DNA from: Capitulum mitella
Lineage: Eukaryota; Arthropoda; Thecostraca; Pollicipedomorpha; Pollicipedidae
Direction: 5' to 3'
NCBI GenBank assembly: GCA_030062745.1
Contig: CP099843.1
Location: forward strand, 19,324,997-19,388,996
DNA: 64,000 nucleotides
Shown here: positions 50,651 through 63,133 of the stretch, in pieces
Layout: each line of letters opens with the position of its first letter
Position numbering within the stretch: position 1 is the stretch's first letter
The notes under the pieces: model-generated
Database searches by the model: none
What the model was told of the DNA's origin: nothing
Seen by the model: the letters and a program-made list of their open reading frames with translations, nothing else
Position numbers and translations under genes: made by a program

Positions 50651-51699
50651 GCTGGCCTCTACACATCATTGAAACCCACATTTTTGCCGTTGGGTAATCC
50701 CATGCTATGAGCCTATGGGACCGATTTTCGCCAAAGTTTTACCAACCGACGCGGCATACGCGATTTACTTCTCGTCTCCGAACTTGACGACCTCAGGTCA
50801 CGTCGTTAACCTCTAAACACATCAGAAAGTTGCTTTTCGCTGCAGGCAGTCCTACACTCCGAGCTCATGGCACCGATCGCCACCAAACCTTCAACAATTC
50901 ACGCGTCATAAACGATTTGTCTATCTTCTCCGATTATGGCAACCTCAGGTCAAGGTGCTCTTAAGAGGTCATACTGCCCAAGAGCATAAGGTCGCCGTAT
51001 TTTGGAAAAAAGAGTAAGCCGCATATGGTAACTGCTAGCACTACATCAGTTTCGGACTTCGAAGAAGAACAGCTGCGAGATTTCGCACGTTCATAAACAA
51101 AGGCGCAGGAACCGATCTGAATGTCTCCGTATTGCATCGGGGATGCAGTGTACTTTTAGTATCTATAGCACTTAAATATCGCGACTTTTACATCACATTA
51201 CACGGCCTGCACTAGGCCATGACGAAAGCGGGCGTTCTGATAATAATAAAAGGTTTCTCACCATAATCAAACTCAGCCGCTCCGTCTCCGGTCGCCGGTG
51301 CTGTCTTGCCAAGCCATACGTTATACTGTGTTCACGCCAAAGTTTTCTGCCATTGAACTCTCAAGATTTTTTCATTTGTTTGGTAGTTATATTTCGTACT
51401 TTTCCAAGTACCGAAATGTAGACTGGTGATGACACAGTCTTCCCACTAAATAATCATAATTACCAATCTGCTCTATTTCTACTTTATTTATGTATTAAGG
51501 ATTACGTATTAAGGATTTTAATGGAGTTCTTCCTTACATTGAAGTACGAAAGCATTTAGAAACCTTAATAATGGGCAAATCACCAATCTCTCTGTTCACC
51601 CTAAATGGGCGTCCGAAAACTTTGAGAATGGTGGGAAACGTTTAAACGGGATGCAGTGCTATGCACGGTTCAAACTGCCCCACCTGTGTTAAAAAATCA

Positions 51700-51900
51700 T
51701 GACCACGTTCAGGGACGGATCCAGGATTTCGCCAAGGGGAGAGTGGTCATCGCGGACCCACTCCCTCCTAGTGCCCCATTTTTTTTATCTTTGGGTATGG
51801 AAAAAACGTTGATTTGCTCGGGTCCAGCGGAACAAATTTCCTGTAATTTTGCTCAGTTAATGTGATTAATGAAAACAACCGAAAAAAATCAAGTGCGTTG
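51700..51900. repeat. Probable dispersed repeat fragment
   Basis: cagggacggatccaggattt followed by cgccaaggggagagtgg is a phrase common at the ends of arthropod mobile elements (established from general experience, not a search). The other end was not found. Confidence 0.3.
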
Positions 51901-52099
51901 CGTTATCTGAGGAAGTTTGGCGTTTTCGCCCTATAAAGTGGACGAAATATGACAACGGCGGGGCTTTAGGCGGCTGCATCCCTCTCTCTAATTGAATTTC
52001 GTGTTTGTAGCTGGTCCAGTAACCCCTCTGCCGCCTCGCAGTTTCTGGAGCCCTGTTTGCTAGCCTAGGTTAGGTTTACTCTTGCGCTTATAGAGGCGT

Positions 52100-53150
52100 T
52101 TTTGGCGGTCTCGGGCCGTCTGCCGTGTCAGGACCCTCTGGTGGTCTCAGATTCCTTTTACAGTTTTACGTGTCCCTCGGAGCCTCTCAGGCGCCCTTTC
52201 GGCAGTTTCAGGGACACCTCGGGCAGTTTCATGGACCCATCCGGCAGTTTTAGGGACACTTGCACCATCTCGGGTTCCCCCTGTCGTCCCTCGGGAATTT
52301 TTGCCGTCCGAGGAGTCCCTCGGACAGTAACAAGGGCCCTCTATAAGTCCCACTCTGACAGAGTCTCCTCTGGCAATGGCTCTTCTGGCAATGCTTTAGG
52401 TCATTTGGGTGTTTCAGGAGGTGTCTGAACGTCTCAAGGCTAAGTGGTTTCAGGGGTCACTCTAGTCGTCTCAGGGACCCCCATTGCTACAGAATGCTAG
52501 TTAGCAGTCTCAAAGACCCCTCTCTAGCAGTATCAGTGGGCCTCCTGTTGTCCCAGATGCCCGTGTCGTTTCTGGGGAATAGTTTTGCCGTCTCAGGGGT
52601 GATCCGGCAGTTACAAGACCTTTTTGCGATTCCAGCCCCCCCCCCCCTGTAGTGTCATGGGCTCTCTGAACGTCTCCAGTGGTCTCCATGGCTGTATCAG
52701 GGGTCTTTCTCTGTTACATGGGGTATGTCTGGCAGTCTTAGGGCCCCTCTAGCCGTCTCAGCAGTCTTTGTTGGCGCCTTAGGGGCCTCACTGGCAGTTT
52801 CAGGGGGACCTTTTCCGTGCCAGGAGCCCGCCTGAAACCTTCGGAGACCCTCTGGCCGTCCACGGCCCCATATCGCCTCAGACGTCCTCTTGTCGTCTTT
52901 TTCTCGCAGAGGCTTTCCGACCTTTACGGCGGTTTCAGGGGCCATCTGCCGTGTAAGTCCCCCCCCCCCCGATTGCAGCAAGAATCCCTCAGGTTTTCGA
53001 AAAGGACCAGTGGAGCCCATTTGGAGCCCTTCTCGACGATGAGGTCACTGATGAATCCCTCTTCAAGGGGTCCCTCAGGCTGGCCAGCGCCTCCTTATAC
53101 CATGCTAGGCACCCTCTTACGTTCTTGCCGTCTCAGGAGTCTCTTTTTTG
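52100..53150. repeat. Degenerate tandem repeat downstream of SDHAF2
   Basis: About 1 kb built of variants of ggcagtttcagggacccctc and gtcgtctcaggggtccctc, roughly 25-32 bases each. Copies are too diverged for an exact unit. It ends about 190 bases past the SDHAF2 stop codon. Confidence 0.75.
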
Positions 53151-53335
53151 ACACAATATATTACCATATATTCAACATTCATAAATGATCAGCCACTTAA
53201 GATCATCTTAGCATGGTTGATGTTCCACCACCACTTCACAAAGTCGGCGGCGTTTTAACGTGAACCCCGGTGTTCCTTGCGATTCATAACAATCCGTGAC
53301 ACGCAGAGTCCAACACACTGTCACTCACTAAGTAG

Positions 53336-53448
53336 TTATTCATACAAAGCCGGCTGGGCTATCCTACTCTCCCTGTCTTTGTTCTGTATAAACTCCTTCA
53401 GCATCTTCATGATTTCACTGTCGTACTCCTTGGGCGTCTCTCGTACCC
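53336..53448 (-). CDS. SDHAF2: SDHAF2 exon 3 (C-terminal helix and stop)
   Basis: Two bases, 36 codons and TAA (53336-53338). The acceptor is gtttttatag. It contains [17 protein letters not shown], aligning with the FENEVMALLRDFAKNKNK end of human SDHAF2. It ends IAQPALYE, slightly shorter than human. Confidence 0.94.
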
Positions 53449-56400
53449 CTATAAAAACAAACAAATATACAAAAATGAGATACAAACATACAAAATGTAC
53501 AAAGACAAATACCACAGTACGGTATGGTGAGGAAAACATACCTACACAGATCTCGTCGATGAGCACATGAAGTTAAACCATCAAGCTGTACATGGGGCAG
53601 CTGCACTACAAATCAGAACGTCATTTAATAGGTAAAATGGACAGATATTCAAGGAGTATTAGACTTAAAAGGAGTAAATGAAATGGACCTTCGGAAATAT
53701 AAATCATATTTATGCCCCGCCAGAGATAAATCACAACGAAAACACCAACAGACAGTCCTGCCATGGAAAAAATAACTAATTACACAAAAAAACGTGTACA
53801 ATGAGGTATTCCAGCATACTACATGCCTTTCACAACGCAGAATCGTCGTCTGAACACCCAAGTGGTGGAGCAGCGCCGCCCAGACAGGCGCCGGGCAGAG
53901 GCCGCCGGCCCAGGCCTGTTGGGCCGTACCCACCGGTGGCCCAGTAGTAGATGTCCCAGTCGTTGGACGGCTGGTTGATGAGCTTGTCGTAGTCGTCCAA
54001 CTGCGGCCCGGTCATGTCGGCCAGGTACCGACTGGCGAACGTGCTCAGGACCAGGCCGTTCTCCAGCATGCCCCGCTTCCGAGACTGGTACAACAGCCTG
54101 CGGAGGCGCACGCGTCACGCAGACCACCAGTTACCGGGGGCGCCCAACATCTGGCGCCGTATACCACGATAAAGGACAACAGAATGAGGAAAACGGTGCA
54201 TAAGTCATGCTCAGCGGTACAGGCGTCCAATGCATGTCCAAAAAAATGAACGCCAGGCTTGATGATTTGATACAAGTTACCATATAAAAAGGCAAGTAAC
54301 AAATATGTCATCGCGGGTATACAGACGGAAATCCCAATGATGTACATACAGTAGGGCCGCCAAAGAGGAGCTGACGGGTCAAGTGAACTCCCCCCCCCCG
54401 CCCAGTATGGATAGGTTTCCAAAAACTGGCTATCGTCATAAATAATTTCTTTCAAACAGAAAAACTGAAAAGTAAACCGCTTCTGTTTTCAAAGTCGCCA
54501 TGTGTGCTATATGACATCGAAAATTTCCCATGTTACCCATGTTTGTAATACAGTAGTAAGAGAAGCATCAAAAAATTTATTTTAGCCTTGACCACTCGCC
54601 CCACGAAAATCCTGACTACGTTTCAGTGCATATCGATAATTCTGTGCCAGGTTCTCTGCTATTGCACACGTGTTTGGCTGTAACAATGCACTTCTGCATT
54701 TTCTACCAAGAGTGGTTATTGGTCTATGCGAGCCCTGCACGCGCTGGTAACTTTCATCTGGCGCTCCGGCACTCCATTGTAAACATCTGGATCCTCCCAG
54801 CATTGTGCAACACTTGCGGCAACGTGCAATATTGGCGCGTTTGATGCACAGAGCAGCTTGGAGACACCAGAAGCCTCCCCAGGCGTCGCGAGGCCTTCGA
54901 CAGTGACGCCTGCTAAATTAAAGCTGTGGCCGCCCACGTCCGTCCCTGTGGAACGGTCGCCTGTTGTGAACGGGGCCGTCCCTCCTCTAGCGGGACTGAG
55001 TGGTCATGCTGCTTCGTCCGCAGAACATTCCTGCATGGGGCTGGTCAATTCTGGCACACCGCATAGACAGTTCGTGGCCACAAGGAGGATCTGGTCCACC
55101 AGGGGTGAGCGGGGACATTCCTGGGCGGAGAGTGGACTGATGGATGGTTTCCTCTGCCGCACCCGGGTCCTCAAACAACTCGGGGGTTACCAAACAACAG
55201 CGGGTAAACGGTCCTTCCCACTGCATTCGCCATAATTCTGGCTGACTGATGTCGCTCTTGCTGAACACAACAGGGTGGTGCACTTACTCGTCCGTGGAGG
55301 CAATGCTTGCTTATGTTAATCCTACACCGCTGGAGGGACAAAAGGGGGCCCGTAACGCTTTGCTAACTGACCAATGACGGGGGGGGGACGGACGACGGAC
55401 GACGGACGACGGATGATGGGGGTGGACAACCTACATTACCAACGGCAACTGACCTCGGAGGCAAGCAAATTTTTACTCAGCAATACGAGCATCAGTCGGC
55501 CACAATTTCTGACCACGCAGTGAGAAGGACCGTTTACACGCAACTGTTTGGTAACCTTAAGGGATTAGGGGACTCGGGTGCGGCAGAGGAAACCATCCAT
55601 CAGTCCACTCTCCGCCCAGGAGCCTCTCCGTTCACCCCTAGTGGACCAAATCCTCTGTGACCATGAACTGTCTATGCGGTGTGCCAGCATTGACCAGCCC
55701 CATGCAAAAATGTTCTGCGGACGAAACAGCATAACCACTGAATCCCGCCAGTGGAGGGACGGCCCCGTTCACAACAGGCGACAGTTCCACAGGGACGGAC
55801 GTGGGCGGCCACAGCTTCAATCTGGCACGCGTCACTGTCGGAGGCCCCACGACGCCTGGGAGGGCTTCTGCTGTCTCCAAGCGGCTTTGTACATCGAATG
55901 GACCAATGTTTCATACTGTTGCAGTGCTGCAGAATGTTGGAAGGGTCCATATCTTGGAAACAAAGCGCCGGAGCGCAAAATGGCGGCCACAGGCGCGTTC
56001 CCAGGGCTCGGAACTGACCGAAACCCACTCTTGGTCGAAAAATGCAGTTGCAATAGTGCAGCCGTACATTGCCGCGACGACTGCAATCGCACGAAACCCG
56101 TCACAATTCCTTAAAAAACGAGCAAGATTTCGCATCTTAGCACCATGACTAAGACCCCTTCATTGCGGACACTCCGCAAAGTTCGAGTCTTTCCAGAAAC
56201 AATCTTCAACACGATTACTCAAGAGAGTCAAAGGTAGCAAACAAGGTGATCTTAATTCAGTGGACGAGGAGGAAAACAGTCCAAACGAGTAATAACCTGG
56301 TCAGGGTTGGAGCAGTCAGGTGAAAACAATTTACGCTGTCGGTTCCAATCACTTTACAAGAGAGTGGTACAACCTGGCAAAAAAAAACAACTTCATAAAA

Positions 56401-56732
56401 TGTTTAACATTTAGCATCTGAAGTGTCAGCCAATGGCAAGCACAACAGCAAATGAGACTGACACCTGACGAGACACAAGAATTGACACATGTGTCCCAAC
56501 TCACAAACAGTCGATCAAGCAAACGCGTGCTCGTCTGTCCTGATAAGCACACACACCTGGAGCGCTTCGTCTCCATGTGCTCGTCCGTCCTGGGCCGATA
56601 CTCAGGGATCCAGGGCTCCTTGATGCCCTCCGGCTCGTACAGGCCCGAGTCCGAGGCGAACGCGCGGCTCAGAGGCCGCAGGACCGGCCCGGACCGGCCC
56701 GCCAGACGGACGCAGAGCCGACTCAGCGACAT
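53336..56732 (-). CDS. SDHAF2: Succinate dehydrogenase assembly factor 2, mitochondrial; 3 exons, complete
   Basis: SDHAF2 (Sdh5 in yeast, SdhE in bacteria) promotes covalent attachment of FAD to the SDHA subunit of complex II in the mitochondrial matrix. Exons 56732-56557, 54097-53934 and 53448-53336 join with matching phases to 150 residues; human SDHAF2 is 166. Residues 1-25 ([20 protein letters not shown]) are basic with no acidic residue, a typical mitochondrial presequence. The conserved core is [20 protein letters not shown], with the RGxxE motif essential in the family, then [16 protein letters not shown] and EIMKMLKEF. An upstream in-frame ATG at 56822 is possible but the second start gives the expected presequence. 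Confidence 0.95.
53934..54097 (-). CDS. SDHAF2: SDHAF2 exon 2 (RGMLEN core)
   Basis: One base, 54 codons, one base. The acceptor is gcctccgcag and the donor ACCG|GTGGGT. It contains RKRGMLENG and [10 protein letters not shown], the FAD-insertion core. Confidence 0.96.
54640..56110. repeat. Large inverted repeat in SDHAF2 intron 1 (arms about 570 bases)
   Basis: The left arm about 54640-55215 and right arm about 55520-56110 are diverged reverse complements, separated by about 300 bases containing a GGACGAC-type simple repeat. Frames starting [10 protein letters not shown] (54858 plus) and [10 protein letters not shown] (55880 minus) share [25 protein letters not shown] and GTPHRQF, so both arms derive from one sequence. 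The outer parts also pair ([10 protein letters not shown] and [10 protein letters not shown]). No transposase motif was recognised. It may be a foldback element or an inverted duplication. Confidence 0.85.
55378..55420. repeat. (GGACGAC)n simple repeat
   Basis: gacggacgacggacgacgg and a poly-G run in the spacer between the inverted-repeat arms. Confidence 0.85.
56557..56732 (-). CDS. SDHAF2: SDHAF2 exon 1 (presequence)
   Basis: 58 codons plus 2 bases. It ends [13 protein letters not shown] with donor AG|GTGTGT. The RTDExxETKR stretch matches the family. Exon 2 adds G to make Arg. Confidence 0.93.
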
Positions 56733-59061
56733 CGCGCGGTCACACGGCCCAGCGCACCGGTTCAGTGCTGGCAAAACAGGCGTTAGGTCAGTCCCAGCCG
56801 GAACAGGGTCAGAACGACTCACGGCTTTCCCAGGATAGCTTCAGCATGGCATGAAACATCTGGCGTTGTCATTGGCTTTTGCGCAATCATGAACGATCAG
56901 CTAACACAATCGCAGGATTGATTTCCGGTTCAAGGTACCTGGAGTCATTGGTTTCCGTACAAATGCGTCAGGCTAACGTATTTTGGTGAAAACGTCTTTT
57001 AGCGTGCGTTTTTGCAGGGAACTTTACGGTAAAACTTGCGCCATAGCACATTATACCATGGTTTTCACTTTTGCTATCTCGTATAATCATGTATTGCTCA
57101 TAAAAGTGAGAAGCAAACTGGAAATTCATGACGTTTCGCGACCATTAACTTATTATCGAATTATGGCATCATCCCCAACATAATTCATCGACTGGACAAA
57201 ATGTGTACCAATTCTCACCTTCGGCAAAAGGAAAACAAATCATGGCAGAGCCTGACGAACTATTAAATGTCGCATTACTTTACTTTACTTTTCCCATTAC
57301 TAAGAACATATTAGTGCCAAAAATGCGACTGGATGCCAGTACTGGTTACAACATGAAAGGCGATCACGTTTACGGGTATCGGAGCCGGCCGTGGCCCTAA
57401 CCCTAACGAGCGTGCACAAACAGCAGTGTTGTCGTTATGCAGTAAACGAGGCAACACGCACCAATTTATTCTGTGCACATTCGCTTCGGAGGGCTATCTA
57501 CGTGCCAAAGAAAGTCGATGACCATGCAACAGGTGTAAAGCGTAACAAAAGAAGTAAAGTGAGATACTCGTACGTCGTCGTATGTACGCAAAACGGAGAA
57601 TCATATTTAAGCTACCTTACACATGGCACACTTAGAAGAAGAAACAAAGACGACCATCACACCTCTGGGGTCTCGGAAATCTCCGTGAACAAAGTGAAGT
57701 ACAGAAAGGACTGGTAGACGAATTCCAAACAGCTGAGCAACACCTTCGGCTCATTTTATTCCACCCACTCCTAGGTGTCCAAATCGCCCTCCGCTTGCCG
57801 GGGGGGGGTCTCGAGAACCCCCATGACTTCGAATAAATGGCTTCGAACTAATGAAAATACGGAGATGAGAGTGACACCAATCGAAAGCTCGTGAAATTTC
57901 ATAAAGAGTAACACATATTTCTTGGCTCTGGAGTAGTTTTTTTGGGGTCAAGAGGTCGCATCAAGATCATGTCGTACCGTCCGAAATCAGTGGGCAATAA
58001 AAGCAAATATGACAGTTCTATAAAACGATCTTACTGAACGTAATTCAACACAAGTCCAAAAAGGGCCAGAAACGTTTTTTTTCATTGTCAAAAAGCAATC
58101 TGATATCCCGCAGGTCATGTCACGTCCGGTCAAAAGCCAATGCCAGCAAGAATGATTTATGTCGAAATTAGCACCCCAGTAAAGTAGCTTCAAGCATACG
58201 TTTTGGAGTAACCATTCCAAAAGTTCAGTCACAGAGGCAACTCTTATAAGAAAAAGATTAATATAGGTCATTAAAGGTCACATTATGTCCACTAAGGTCA
58301 GATCTTACAGCATTCGTATCTCGTGACTGGGTAATGGTAATGCCAAACAAATGTCATTTGATCGCCATAATCATGTTAATGTGTTCTTGAATGACATGGA
58401 GGTCAAGGACGTGCCAAGCCAGGTCAGGTTAGGTCAAGGGCAATAGCAGGCAAAATTTATGTCTTGTTCGAAAAGAATCCCGGTGCTAAAGAATAAAACA
58501 AAGTACTGAAACATGTCTGATATCATAAAAAACCACCTGAAGCCACTAAAATCAAAGCTCTTACTGTCAATTAATGTCAAAAACTGTCAATATCGCCATG
58601 GAGTCAAGTTAGGTCAATTGAGTAGTCATTTGTATCCCAAAAACAAATAAATGGTAAGGTGTGGAACCAACTTTTTATGTTATCCTAAGACATTTCATGA
58701 AATTCTATGGCATCTCAGGTGACAAATGGCCTTAGAAATAATGTCAGGTCGTGTCAAGTCAAGAAACGTCATGGCATTTCAGGTTTCAGGAGCTTAAACT
58801 GAAATGTGCACATTGCATGCCTCACCAAAGGTGAATAGCTAATGCATTTCACACCCATTTTGTCACACATTCAATTCTGTCACCAAATTATGTGACAACA
58901 GGCCACTGACCCCTCAAAAAAACGGTATTTTTGGTTCGATCATTCAGAAAGTGTATCAGACCATTCACATCCACTTTTTTAATCTAAAAAGTTTCCTGTA
59001 CTGGGAATGTCTAGCAAAAACATCAAAAATGGCATCCCGGTACAGCTGATCAGAGGCCCAA
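56733..59061. other. Upstream of SDHAF2; no gene recognised
   Basis: The SDHAF2 promoter should lie just above 56732; no TATA or other element is distinctive. A plus-strand frame 57391-57717 (108 codons, ending SEISVNKVKYRKDW) has no known motif. About 58250-58800 is dense in AGGTCA-like half-sites (aaggtcac, ccaggtcaggttaggtcaag). Confidence 0.5.
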
Positions 59062-60274
59062 TTATCCCGTCCCCGAATGGGGGGGGGCAGTTGACTGCCC
59101 CCGAGTTTTTTTCTGGGATTACGAGAGAACCAACAAACAAAGAGTCACGAAACTTTGTGTATCTTTTGCACCATCAATTGTCGAAATTTTGACCTCAGGT
59201 AAGGTCAGGTGCCTGACCTAGGTCAGGTCAAACAGACCTATGTCAAAAAAAGTTTAGCGCCCTTGAACTTTTTCGCAAAACAAGATATCTCAATAATACT
59301 TTCAGGGATTAGTGATCGTGATAAATGCAACAAATCTGCTATCTCAGATTTTTCGGAATTTTCCGGGTTATTGACCTAAGGTCAAGTCCATTTTTAAAGA
59401 CATATCGCCGTTTTTTCGGAAACTGACGGAATATCTCATAACATTTTTAGTGTGGAGTCAAGCAGACATCTAGTTACCGTCATTAGGCAAAGTATCAGTG
59501 ACTTCCAGCAACTGACCTGAGGTCAGGTCACGAATAACTGTAGTGGGCCAAAATGTACCACCGTCAAAATCGACGATGAATTACTCAGAACGGGTAGAAA
59601 ATGGCAGAACTAGCTTGCACAGACGTAAGTAATACCAGGAACCTCAAAAAGTTTGAAAAAGTAGCATATTTTGGAAATGAACAGGCTCTCGCCAATAAAG
59701 CACCGTCAACTTTGTAGATTCGTAACTAATGAATTTTTCCAAAATTTAAGCATGATAAACCATCACAAGAACCACAAAGATCAATAAAATATACATAGAT
59801 CGTCTTTTTCCGCAAAAATAAAGGAACGCCAAAATTAGTTCCCGTCATTTTGGTGCCGCATACGGCAGCAGCGCGCACTGACAGCTGGCGAGAGAATTAC
59901 GGTGTCTTTAACTCAACGTTTCGGCGTATATATTGAACAGACCTGGGGAAATTAGACGTGTATCGGCACCCGCGGACCTTTACTTGTGCGCTGGTGCCTT
60001 TACCTATGCGTTATTAGCCACAGCCCTTGAGATTCAGGCCATTTCTCGGTCTCATGCAGTCGGCTATGAGAAAACATATATAGGGCGTAAACTGGCTTAC
60101 ATATTATCTAAAACTAAAAACGGGACAAGTTTCGAGCTCTACTCGTCACATGCGTTCCAACGGTATGCTTATTTTTATCGTGCGACCAACCGTTCGTGAG
60201 TTACAGGGGGGGGGGCAGTCAACTGCCACCCCCCGCCCATGTTCGAGACGGACCGACGGTCGTGCGCGGGTTAT
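59062..60274. mobile_element. piggyBac-like MITE, family B, copy 2, flanked by TTAT
   Basis: Left TTAT then CCCGTCCCCGAATGG; right GTGCGCGGG then TTAT. The interior is nearly the same as 39634-40839 (for example AACCAACAAACAAAGAGTCA and GAGATTCAGGCCATTTCTCG). Both flanks are TTAT rather than TTAA. Confidence 0.85.
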
Positions 60275-62700
60275 ATTAGAGGATAGTTGAACACCACAAT
60301 TTGGGTTTCCACAAGTTGCCACTTCAGGGGTTATGTTTGGGACAAATCTTAACACTTCTATAAACCCCACTTATTTATCAGCTCCACAAAAACTCTTCAT
60401 CCACATATTTCTGAAATGCTCGCAAAACTACTTCCGGTCGGACCTTCAATACATGGACTTCGATGGACCACCGGGAGCGCAACTTTTGGACCACGTTCTG
60501 ATGGAAATTTCTAGTTTTTTTCGGGGTCGAGGAATCCGGTTTTGTTGAAATTGGTAGCGAAGTGCAGCCCATTTTGGAAGGGGCGGTTTCAGGACGGGAA
60601 AATTGGAGATATTTGGTAGCTGTTTTTCAATTTTTAACTTGCGTTTGTATTGCTTTAATGTTTTTAATTATTTCAAATTCTGACTTTCCGTGCAGTTCCT
60701 TCCTTTGTAATGGCAATTTTGCCGGGGTTGGTGACAAAAGGAAGAATGGCGAGAGCTAAACTAAAAATAAAGAGAGAGCTTTTCCCTGTTTCAGTGGGAT
60801 TCACAAGCCCAGGTGAAGGTGTAATTCCTCTGGCACAGAATGAATTTCTAGAGATTTCAGGGGCCCAGGCATCAGAACTTATGAAAATAATTCATACTTA
60901 ACAGACCACAAAGGCAAGGGCAGTTCCAGAAAGGGGATGGTGTGTTAGTGTGCTGCCAATGGTCCTCAAGCAGGCTCATGTTGGAAACCGTGTATGGGCA
61001 TGCACTGTGTAACCACCTTTTAGTGCTGCCATAGAAATAAAAATATTCAGTTATAAGTGTGAATGTATTCATGATAAGACTCACAACCCATGTTGTACAG
61101 AGTTCCATCAAGTGTCATGGCAGGCAGGCTTGCAGCTAATGATATCAGTGCATCTCAACATTGGACAGATTCACTGAACATATCTCAAATTTCTGCATCT
61201 CTCTCTCTGCAACACATGCTGTCTGATACAAAATGGCATGCTTCTTAAAGCTTGAGAGGTACCATTAGGCCTCAGGCAGTACTTTAATGTTTTTTCAGAC
61301 AATTATGGCATACTGGTTGGTTTTCTGGATCTGCTGACTTGTTTTCATTTGAAGACTGGGTTGTCAAAAAATTGTGAATTAGGAATAGTATACTATGCTT
61401 GCCAGTTGTTGTGAAAATGTACCACAAATGTGTCATATGTGTAGAAGCATTCCCTATTTTTCAAACATAAATTTTTCTACTGCTAACACCCTATGACTGG
61501 GCTTTATGATAGGAAAAAACTGCAGGACAAAATGATATTGAAATCAGATAACATTTAGACTAACAAGCATTTTCAGATCTGTAGGCAGCCATATACTTGA
61601 AATGGGTTTACAGCTTTTGTTCAGTATCTTGTACAGCAAACCATTTAACCACAGCATGTGAGGTTCTCAGCACATCTTTGTTTGTCACTCTTTCATTTTT
61701 AAAGTACCTACAAATCAAATCCCTGCATCTCCAAAATGCACAAAAACTGAACCAAGTCAAATCACAGTAATCACATGAAACACATGAAATACAAAAAAAA
61801 ACTGCAGAATTTTTCATAGTGGAATGGATAAAATACCTAAATGAGGAGATGTTCCTTCAAAGTTTCCAAAATATCTCCTTAGGTACTGATTGCATCACAA
61901 TCATGGCATTTCTAACCACAGTCTGGCATGCATGGCAGCATTCAGCAGAGAAATTTGGAACACTGTCTTTGACACATCTCACATCACCAGCTTCCATATG
62001 TGCTTTACCTTTGGTCTTTAGTACCCACTGCACAGCCTTTACTGAAATCTAGGGTTTGGTAGGAGACAATGACAGGTAGAGAGACAGATGAATGACTGAT
62101 GCAAACTTCTCATAACTCTAGAAATCCACATGGCTGCCTTGCCACATTGGTACCAAAAGATGCAAAATAAAAATAGCATGCAACAGAAAGTATTTCTTGC
62201 CTTGTCAGTGACACAATTTCCCAAAAATATCATCTAGAATCTATCGTCTGTTACCCACTGCCTCCACAACTAGGAGCACAAAGGCACTGAACATCTCTGT
62301 AAAACAGATCAATGCTAAATGACAAGCACTTGCAATTCATAAGTGTTGTTAAATATGACATCACCAAAAGACTTCCACAAAAACAGCAATTGTGAAATCT
62401 GGGATAAAGGGCAACAATGCAATGAGATGGGGAGGTCAACTGGTACTGAACAAGGACAACCATGGGTGCCAGGGAGGGAGGAGAGATAGACAAGGAAAAC
62501 TGGGATAGTACTGGGATATGAAAGGTGATCTGGATGGGAAAGGGATAGAAATGGCCAATGGGATAGGCACGGAACAATGAGTCGGGAGACCAAAGTTCGC
62601 AAGTCAAGGTTTCGTAGGGGAAAATTCACATTGTGAAAGGTTTGAAATGGAAAAGGTCCATATTGGGAAGTTTGATATGGAAAAAGTGCATACAAAAAAG

Positions 62701-63133
62701 GGGTAATCCTTTAGAAGCACACGCCATAAACCAAGCACACTGGATGACACATATACAGCGCGCGTGGCAAAAGGAGACGCCAGCTGTTGCAAGAAACAAC
62801 AACATTATGCACTGGAGCTCCAGGGTTGTGGATCACCTACTATTCGCTAACCTAACCTAACCTAACCTAACCTAACCTAACCTAACCTAACCTAACCCAA
62901 CCCAACCCAACCCAACCCAACCCAACCCAACCCAACCCAACCCAACCTAACCTAACCTAACCTAACCTACTGTGTAAAACAAGAGTGAATAGTAGGTGAT
63001 CTACGACCATGAAGCTCCAGTGCATAATATTGCTGTTTCTTGCAACAGCTGATGTCTCCTTTTGTCATGCGCGCCGTATATGTGTCATCCAGTGTGCTTG
63101 GTTTATGGCGTGCGCTTCTAAAGGATTGCCCAA
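62701..63133. repeat. Foldback: inverted arms around a telomere-type array
   Basis: The left arm 62701-62846 and right arm about 62985-63133 are reverse complements at high identity. Shared phrases: CACGCCATAAACCAAGCACA, CTGGATGACACATATAC, AGCTGTTGCAAGAAACA and ATTATGCACTGGAGCT. The loop is the CCTAA/CCCAA array. Confidence 0.93.
62847..62969. repeat. Interstitial (CCTAA)n / (CCCAA)n array, TTAGG telomere type
   Basis: About 9 CCTAA, then about 10 CCCAA, then about 6 CCTAA, all in one orientation. TTAGG is the arthropod telomeric repeat; TTGGG is a transition variant. It is internal, not at a sequence end. Confidence 0.9.

Larger units (their letters stand above)
34937..53335. other. Region between the two recognised genes; should hold the 5' exons of the CCP gene
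   Basis: SDHAF2 lies next on the same strand, so the missing CCP start exon(s) and promoter should be in this 18-kb interval. I found no convincing N-terminal CCP exon. Contents are MITEs (36035-37222, 39634-40839, 42358-42655), the LINE fragment, a GC- and CpG-rich stretch (about 46250-47730), the hAT-like element and a degenerate tandem repeat. Short GC-rich open frames near 37.9-38.15 and 41.69-41.88 kb are unassigned. Confidence 0.55.

Noticed and set aside
62847-62969. CCTAA array as a chromosome end
   Set aside because: It is internal, flanked by 1 kb of sequence to the right and enclosed by inverted arms.
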